A stretch of 64,000 bases of DNA. It comes from Bretschneidera sinensis (Eukaryota; Streptophyta; Magnoliopsida; Brassicales; Akaniaceae). A program made the position numbers and the translations under genes. The notes under the pieces were generated by a model. The model worked only from the letters and a program-made list of their open reading frames with translations, had not been told where the DNA came from and did no database searches. The stretch covers positions 73,175,501 to 73,239,500 of the forward strand of contig CM043698.1 of assembly GCA_023935145.1 (NCBI GenBank), read 5' to 3'. Positions 57,681 through 64,000 of the stretch are shown here, piece by piece (the first letter of the stretch is position 1; each line of letters starts with the position of its first letter).

Positions 57681-57690
57681 TTTATATGCA
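57681..57690 (-). promoter_or_regulatory. TATA box of the NPF2-like fragment
   Basis: The minus strand reads TGCATATAAAG about 50 bases upstream of the ATG at 57633, giving a short leader of roughly 20 bases. Confidence 0.45.
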
Positions 57691-57699
57691 ACGATGAAA

Positions 57700-58880
57700 T
57701 GCTGTTAATAGATTCTCCCTCAAATCAGGTTCCCTGTTTCCCTCCGTATTAGTGATTTGATAAACTACAGTTTTCCATAAAATGAAGATATGATTCATAA
57801 AATCTAAAGCTTTTAGTTAGTAGATTGCATACCATACAGTAAATTTCAAGAGCTGCAAAATGGGGAGATTGATTAACAATTTAAATTCATTTTTTGAAAC
57901 TCATGACAAAATAAATGTGAGCCCAATTTAGCATCAGATGCTTTGTAAAGTACATCATTTTTATTCTCCATTTCTCCAAGTATCTGTATTAGCTATATCT
58001 ATAGCATTGATTATAAAGAAAGTTTCAGGAGTGGCAATGCAAGATGCTTTGTAAAGTTAAATTTCAAAAGGAAAAAGAATGTTCTTTTCAAAAGTATGTT
58101 TTTTTTTCAGTAAAGTGACTCATCACTTCATTGACAGCATTTCAACTTAAAAGGAATTGTACTCTATAATATATCCATTTGGTTTTCCAAATCAGAGTAA
58201 CAAAAAGAATCCATAAATTAGTTGCATTTGGCTTGTGCAATACTACATATTTCAAAAATGCAAGAAATCATCCATGAAGTTAACTAAGTAAGAAAGTGTC
58301 AATCAGTTTAGGTGATAAAGTCTTTTGGAGGTTGTACTATAAACTTAAGATCATACCCAGTCGTCACATGTCAATCAGTTTAGGTGATACAGAACTTATC
58401 TTACGATGTACTTGATGTAAAGTGTTTCCTCTTAAAGTTGTCTAGAATTTATAATTAGTCTTAAAAATTTCCTTTATCATTTTTTGAAATCCTAAAAGAT
58501 CTTGTTTAACAGTTCTGGTACTCAGGAAGACAGCAAACACTTCTGAGATGTTTCTTAGAAACTACTTGCCACTAAGCTGCTTGAATGTGCTGTTATTGAT
58601 TTTTTGTTACACCTCTTCTCTGTTTATTGAGATTTAGTTTGCAGCGCATTTTTTGGAGGGTGGAAAATGATGCAAAAAAAGAAAAAAAAAACAAGTCTAC
58701 CAATTAGCAATTCATTAGTTTTGCTATAAAACTTGGATAAGCTTTGTTTAATACCCCATATTTTTCCAAGAGATTCACTTCACCACTGCTAAGCATAGAT
58801 TAATTTATGCTGCCTTTTGTTGATGGTTGCTATCTCAATTAACTAGTTGAAACTTAGATCACTGTTTAGTTTATTTTGTT
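57700..58880 (-). other. Putative upstream flank of the NPF2-like fragment
   Basis: About 1.2 kb without a gene. If the NPF reading is correct this is its promoter region, ending at the right copy of the 75-base direct repeat. Confidence 0.3.
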
Positions 58881-58951
58881 TGGACTGTATTTTTGTTTTT
58901 CATTTGCAGAGGTTTTATGAAAATATAGGGGAAATTCTGCCCCTTTTTTTA
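58881..58951 (+). repeat. Direct repeat, right copy
   Basis: Counterpart of 55734-55811. It ends about 90 bases before the last CACTA exon, in the intron's 3' end. The shared words CATTTGCAGAGGTTTTATGA look like a splice acceptor followed by coding sequence. Confidence 0.7.
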
Positions 58952-59398
58952 TAAAATCTTATATGCAACTTTTCTTTTATGTAACTTTCGCTGTATAATC
59001 TTTAGAGGAGTTTAATCTTTATTATTTCATAATTGTAGGTGACAGCTGAAGCTCGTGTTGCCGAACTTGTTGCAGCTTCAGGATCTTCTGATGCTAGCAA
59101 TAATTTAGCAATACAAAATGAAGTCTTCACCGAGCTTATGGGTGAAGAGAGTTCTGATCGTGTCCGAGGTCAAGGGTTTGGAGTTACACCCTCTACCGTG
59201 TATGGACTATCAACTCAAATTAGGAATGATATGGAATACAATGGCACTTATGCTGAAGAGATAAATAGTTTGAGAACACAAATAGAAGAAAACAATCAAT
59301 AGCATGCGCATCAGATTCAAGAAATAACAGTGAGGCACGATAATTAAATGAACAATATGCAATCCCAAGTTGATAAGCTGAAGTCTTTACTAGAATAG

Positions 59399-60001
59399 TT
59401 GGTTAATAGAGGACTTCATGTTTGATTTCGTGATGGTAAAATAATTTTTCAGACTACATTCCATTATTTTGTTTTATATGAATTTTATATGTTAACTATG
59501 ATTATTTTTTGTGTAAATGAGATGAGTTTTGTATTGAGTAAAGGAATTTTTATGGATATTTGATGGTGCATTTTATATATTGAAGAACATTTGAATTTTT
59601 ACATTTTATTTATTGAAGGGTGCATAGTGTTGATATTTAAGCCAAAATAATGTAAAAACACAATTAAAACTACTCTATTGCGGCACTTTTAGCGGCGCTT
59701 AAAAGTGCCGCAATATGCATAATATGTCCGCAATATAGCGGCACTTCTAAGTGCCGGTATATTTCGGCGCTTAAAAGGTTCGGAATATACCAGCACTTAA
59801 AAGGGCTGGTATATAGCGGCGCTTCTAAGTGCCGGTATATTGCGGCGCTTAGAAGCTCCGAAAAAATATGCATCTTCGACACCACACATACCGGTGCTTT
59901 ATTCGGCGCTTGCAATAAGCGTCGGTAATGCATATTGCGGCACTTTAAAGCACCGAAATAAGCTAAAAAAAGCACCGGCGTTGACCTTTTATCTTGTAAT
60001 G
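59399..60001 (+). repeat. CACTA right end with subterminal inverted repeats
   Basis: From about 59670, short units such as GGCACTT, AAGTGCC, GCGGCGCTT and their complements occur a dozen or more times in both orientations, as is usual in the subterminal zone where the CACTA proteins bind. The terminus CTTGTAATG at 60001 is close to the complement of CACTACAAG. Confidence 0.72.
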
Positions 60002-60440
60002 CGTCCAACTTAAATCCCCAGTTGAGGGCCCATTTGAAAAGGCTACACATAAGACTCAACAGAGGCCTCATAGGGAGATGGGCGATAGGGAGAGGAGGAG
60101 TGCTCATTGAGAAAGGCCAAAAATCTGGGCTTCGCTTCAAATTGGGCTCTCAAAGGAACATCATGGCATTGCTACTCTCATGATTGGCAAGAAAGAGGGT
60201 AAGAGGCTGGGTGTACTCATCAAAGCAAATCCTCCGCATTGATGGTCTTGCGCTGCTCATGCTGGCAATGCTCGTTGGCTTCCTCAATGATGAAGCTGAT
60301 GAACAGAGACATACCCCTGCATAGTCTCTTTGGAGTCGTCGGAGATTTTGACATGAGGAGGGAGGATCCGGCTGATTATACAGATTATATTTGCAATAGG
60401 CATGTATTGATCCTACTTGCGAACCATACATATATGGCTG
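60002..60440 (-). pseudogene. LEC1-type NF-YB pseudogene (R4 copy)
   Basis: Same layout as 23690-24160. The minus strand from 60430 carries CMVRKQDQYMPIANII-like sequence, ILPPHVKISDDSKET-like sequence, then in other frames FISFIIEEANEHCQHEQRKT and FDEYTQPLTLFLANHE. The frameshifts and the loss of the WAMSKLG part are shared with R3. The C-terminal tail diverges left of 60060 where the CACTA end is reached. Confidence 0.8.
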
Positions 60441-61207
60441 AGGGATGATGTTGCTGTTGTCGTTGGCATTGTTGCCAGTGTTGTTGTTGTTTGATTAATT
60501 AGCCTGCAACAAATTCAATCGAGAGCTTGATTTTGCACGCTTTACCTGATGACAACAATTATACTTATTGGAAGTAAACCGATAAAATTGTGTTTAAACT
60601 TATCAAATGGTGCAAACAACTGCACTGTACCTTGCGAACGAAGTTTTTTGATAAATTTTTTTTTTCCTTAAAATTTGAGTACATATATGTCTATATATTT
60701 TCTTGATATCTTTATTAAATTTAACAATAAAATAACTGCAACTAATATAAAATTTATTAATTTATTCTTTTTATTTTTACCAATTGTTTCTTTATGGTTG
60801 TCAATTAAATAATACTTGTTTACCCACTGATGCTTTAGGTGATGGTTTGGTATATGTCTATCATAGTTAACAATGCTGAAGTTAATCAGAAAGGTTTTTT
60901 TTTTTTTTTTTAAAGGGAAAAAGCAATTATTATTGATGCGAAATATACAAACAGATTCAACCAAACAAAATAGTTCAAAACCAAAAATGGAACAAATAGG
61001 ACAAGCTTAAGCAACATCAAAACTGGAAACACTCCAACTAAACAGGAACAACCATCATCCAAAACTAAGCAGAAAAATCTACGATCTAAAACTAGCCGGG
61101 TTGAAGTTTGGACAATTATCTTTACAACGATTCTCTTTTTTATCTTTTTTATGGGCAAGTTTTATAATAGCTACATGCAATTTTAGGTGTTGCAAATGTA
61201 TGAGTAC

Positions 61208-61554
61208 CAAAGTTTTAAATAGCGACCAAGACGGAACATAGCGGCCAATATATAGCGGTAGCGACAAGTGTCACAATCGTTTTTCATCATTATTTGCGGA
61301 AGAGTGGAATTTATGGTTATATAACGGCACGTCACGGCCACGAAGAACTGTATAACTCAATGAATGCGATGCCCTCCACAACTGCTATTCATGGTTATGA
61401 TCCCCACGACATATATTTTAAATTTTTCTGAAGTTAAAAAAATTCATGACTGCGATATACACTTGTGATCCGCATTTTAACACCAGCAATATCCGCAACC
61501 GTGACAAACGCTTTGCGACCGTATTTGCGATCACAACCGCAATTTAAAACTTTG
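61208..61554. mobile_element. hAT-type MITE (R4 copy)
   Basis: Starts CAAAGTTTTAAATAG and ends with AATTTAAAACTTTG; flanks ATGAGTAC (61200-61207) and ATCTATAC (61555-61562). Same site as 12120-12466 in R1, so inherited by duplication. Confidence 0.78.
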
Positions 61555-62929
61555 ATCTATACTTTTTTTCAAGTCAAAATGACCTATTTATTGGTAAATA
61601 AAGGGAAGTTGATTTGATGCAACAATAAACGGATGATAGATAACAGAGAATCTATTTCAATATTTTTTTTTAAATGCCTCAATGATTTTTTTGAAGACAA
61701 AAACAGAATTATATCTACGCATCCACAGATGCATTACATACACTCCAACCTCCCCAAAAACACAGCACCAGCAAACCCAACAAAACAACTAAAAGAAAAC
61801 TATATAACTATCCTACAATCACTAATATAAGACATAGACAACCTGGCAACATAACTCTATGCAGCACCACCACGAATTCCATCACGTTATACGAAAAACT
61901 CAAGCCAACCTAAAACCCAAAAATAAGCAAAAGTGTTTCAAATCCTACCACATTCCTCTCGATCTTTCAGCTCCAACCTCCAATTCATACAGACTTTCAA
62001 TAACCTCATCCTCATTTCCATAAAAAAAACTAAGCCCATATTCTTGCTTAGCTCCTATGTTTTAACCTCCTCAATGCTTTTTGATTTTAAAGAAAACATC
62101 CTTGAGGTGGAGGGGGTTTGGTTGTACCCCTACCCTTTTATTAGCAAAAAAAATAAAAAAAAAAGGTACAAACAAATGGGTTTTAACCGCCTCAACCCAG
62201 GCAGCCTCTTACCTAAGAAAGGAAGAGGCATCACACCTGGATTCACCAACTACTAGTCCCCTTTCCTTATCAACATCTAATGATTGGTATTCTCTAGCCG
62301 AACAAACACATCCCTCTCGGATGACAAGACATCGAATCTAACTTCTACATCGCTAAACTCAACTGGCCTCTTCTTTGCAATACCGCCCTTCCTATTATAT
62401 TTGCACCATACACCTTCCATCAACTCCCCCTTCTTTGAGAACATTCTATTAAGAATAATTGAATTATCAATATATTATCACCCGCACGTGCAAGCCCATT
62501 GATTGATTAAAGGCTTTGCACGTGAAACCCAATGAAAGAAAACCCAAACATTTGAAAGAGCAATGAACTAGGTCAAATGTTAAATAAAAAAAAAGGTATT
62601 CTCACGACTCCAAAGCAAGACTTGAAGCTCATATTAAGAAATAATTGAGATATTTCTCTTGAGCTTAAGCTTTTGGGATAATTGATATCTCAATTATTTT
62701 TAATACGTTAACACATTCTCTATTTATTCTTCCCCATGAATTGGGTATTGAGAAGGTAATTAAAGGTGGGTTCGGGGCTTTAAGTCTCTCCAAGTTCCCA
62801 ATCAATCACAAGGCTTCTCAAAATATTCACGTGCTTCTTAATTAATTCTACGTATTAACTTCTATTGCGAGTTGGTTATTGCAAATAACCAAGAAGTTGC
62901 ATCAACTGAAAACTAATCGACGTCATTGC

Positions 62930-64000
62930 TATCATATATACTATAATTGTAAGTACCTTTATATATAGTAGTAATACTTATTTCTATCTATATTTTTCTA
63001 GTTATAGAAATTTATACAAAAACAATAAATCATTTGTTTGGGATTGAGCATCATTCAACATATACCTGTATAGAAAAGAAATTATGTACAATCATGCAAC
63101 AAATCTCTTTGGCTTTAACTGAATAAAAGTGTACTCATATTAGCAGTAAAAATTTTCATAGGTCATTGACATTAATGTGCTCATATATATAAAATTTACT
63201 TGAGAAAAAGATTGCAAGTATATGATATTCAAACTCTTCAAATGTGCGTGCACGTTGGATTGTTGATTCGTGTCATATTAAGTTAGACTACTTGTTCAAA
63301 ATTCGGTCTCTAGCGTGTAATTAATATCCAAGATTATATGAATGTCACATTAGCAATTAACACTCATCACTTTTCCTATACTTCCTGATGGGGTACGGAA
63401 GGATATGTGGATAAATTTATATATTTGTAATCATGAAAAAATTATATTTTAGTACAGATCTTAAGCCGTAGTATTTGAATAGGATTTAATTTTTTGGGAT
63501 AGGGTTAGAACATAGTATTTTATCATTATTGAATTTCTTTAGTTAAAGTGTTGGATTTGGACTAGGATTCTTAAAGATCTATATATAATAGAGGTCCCTG
63601 TTAATTTTTAAATAGCTTTGGATAAATAAAAATTATTGATATTGAGTATTAATTTCTTTTCAACCTCCAGGTAGCCTGGCCTCTTTCCCAATCCCAGGTA
63701 GACTAGTTATCTCTTCTTTTCTATTTCTTTCTTACTTCTTGTTCTACATCAGTTTGGTATTAGAGCCTAGACCAACCCTAGACCCAAATCACCATACATC
63801 CACTAAACAAACCTTAGCCCAAATCAGTGAAAAAAGAAATCTAAAAAAATTACTTTCAGTGTCGTGAACAGTGTTCTACAATTTTTTTTTTATAATTTTG
63901 CTTTATGTAGTTTATGAGAAAAAAAAAAGAAAAACAAATAACAAAAAAATCATAACAAAAAAATTTATATCCACTTTATGAGTAATGGGTTCGATTGAGC
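62930..64000. repeat. Duplicon unit R5, cut by the window end
   Basis: Matches 13860-14960 of R2, with the start of element X inserted at the same place. No gene seen. Confidence 0.82.
63386..64000 (+). mobile_element. Element X (R5 copy), incomplete at window end
   Basis: 5' LTR 63386-63751 with intact ends TGATGGGG and CTACATCA, preceded by CTTCC at 63381-63385. Primer site TGGTATTAGAGC at 63755-63766. The internal region runs off the window before the site of the SIRE-like insertion. Confidence 0.85.

Larger units (their letters stand above)
41804..59398 (+). pseudogene. CACTA second gene (transposase_24 family), interrupted
   Basis: Exon pieces in order: 41804-42008 (MFRSKYIPPSVRDN, acidic and His-rich, TAA near 41937); 42098-42342 (QVWSLERGEKIVVHFNARNQ, PIKKGGQILSS, a TAG, then KVAKRGNLCPLSYTDWKKVP); 42470-42675 (KFHYPMIEVIDKILLRIIGK, KGVDQDQ with TGA where relatives have QW, LVNYWF); about 42770-42841; then, across the inserted Copia LTR, 53435-53640 (PGRVELFAETHKRKDETFID); and a last exon 59039-59398 (NEVFTELMGEE, VRGQGFGVTPS, EEINSLRTQIE, QSQVDKLKSLLE). 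GT and AG sites bound several pieces. This is the second, DNA-binding-type protein of plant CACTA elements. At least three stops and the insertions make it non-functional. Confidence 0.85.
40966..60001 (+). mobile_element. CACTA (En/Spm) DNA transposon, 5' truncated, with nested insertions
   Basis: The plus strand carries the C-terminal DUF4216 part of a TNP2-type gene (40966-41380), the second CACTA gene (41804-59398, transposase_24 family) and a right end with short inverted subterminal repeats finishing CTTGTAATG at 60001, close to the canonical complement of CACTAC. The left end and the TNP2 transposase itself are missing; the duplicon joins directly into DUF4216. The element is swollen by a Copia solo LTR with a nested Athila element, by an Athila solo LTR with a nested LTR, and by an NPF-like gene fragment. 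Without these it is roughly 6-7 kb here. The missing TNP2 makes it non-autonomous. Confidence 0.85.
60002..62930. repeat. Duplicon unit R4, right part
   Basis: Resumes at sequence equivalent to 10925 in R1 (CCAACTTAAATCC against CCAACGTAAATCC) and runs to the equivalent of 13930. It contains an NF-YB pseudogene and a hAT MITE. Other stretches (60450-61190, 61570-62930) hold no gene I can support. Confidence 0.85.

Noticed and set aside
59670..60140. Minus-strand frame of 156 codons
   Set aside because: It runs from CACTA subterminal repeats into the duplicon, so it is a composite of repeat sequence.

Overview
This window is plant nuclear DNA from an intergenic, repeat-packed region; the AT-rich background and retroelement lineages suit a dicot, but I cannot name the species. 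I find no intact host gene. Almost everything is transposable element sequence or a locally duplicated non-coding unit, and nearly every reading frame I recognise carries stops, frameshifts or truncations.

The scaffold is a cluster of related units, called R1 to R5 here: R1 at 1-1131 plus 9905-13860, R2 at 13870-21603, R3 at 21604-26428, R4 at 33388-40965 plus 60002-62930, R5 at 62930-64000. R1, R3 and the right half of R4 each carry, on the minus strand, a pseudogene of a LEC1-type NF-YB transcription factor. R1, R3 and the left half of R4 also carry remnants of an unidentified two-exon gene on the plus strand. The paralogous units give natural empty sites, so several insertions can be bounded and ordered.

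Insertions from left to right: a truncated Ty3/Gypsy Tat-lineage element in R1 (1132-9904, minus), with a 48-bp tandem array and an antisense PF04195 gene; a hAT-type MITE in R1 and R4 (damaged in R3, absent from R2); a short non-autonomous LTR element, called X, in R2, R4 and R5, itself carrying a SIRE-like solo LTR in R2 and R4; a Ty1/Copia element in an LTR-internal-LTR-partial internal array (26429-33387, minus); a second, very degraded Tat fragment with 53-bp and 35-bp tandem arrays (about 34383-38467); and a 5'-truncated CACTA (En/Spm) transposon (40966-60001, plus).

The CACTA element hosts a nested stack. A Copia solo LTR (42842-53429) is split by a 9.7-kb Athila-lineage Gypsy element (42999-52734, minus). 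Farther right, CACTA carries an antisense promoter plus first exon resembling an NPF2 (NRT1/PTR) transporter. That exon is split by an Athila-type solo LTR (55997-57590), which is itself split by a 307-bp solo LTR-like insertion (56532-56838).

The elements do not work together as a system. The value of the window is in its insertion chronology, the gene fragments carried by elements, and the tandem arrays in the 3' regions of the Tat elements. No RNA genes, CRISPR arrays or prokaryotic features were found.
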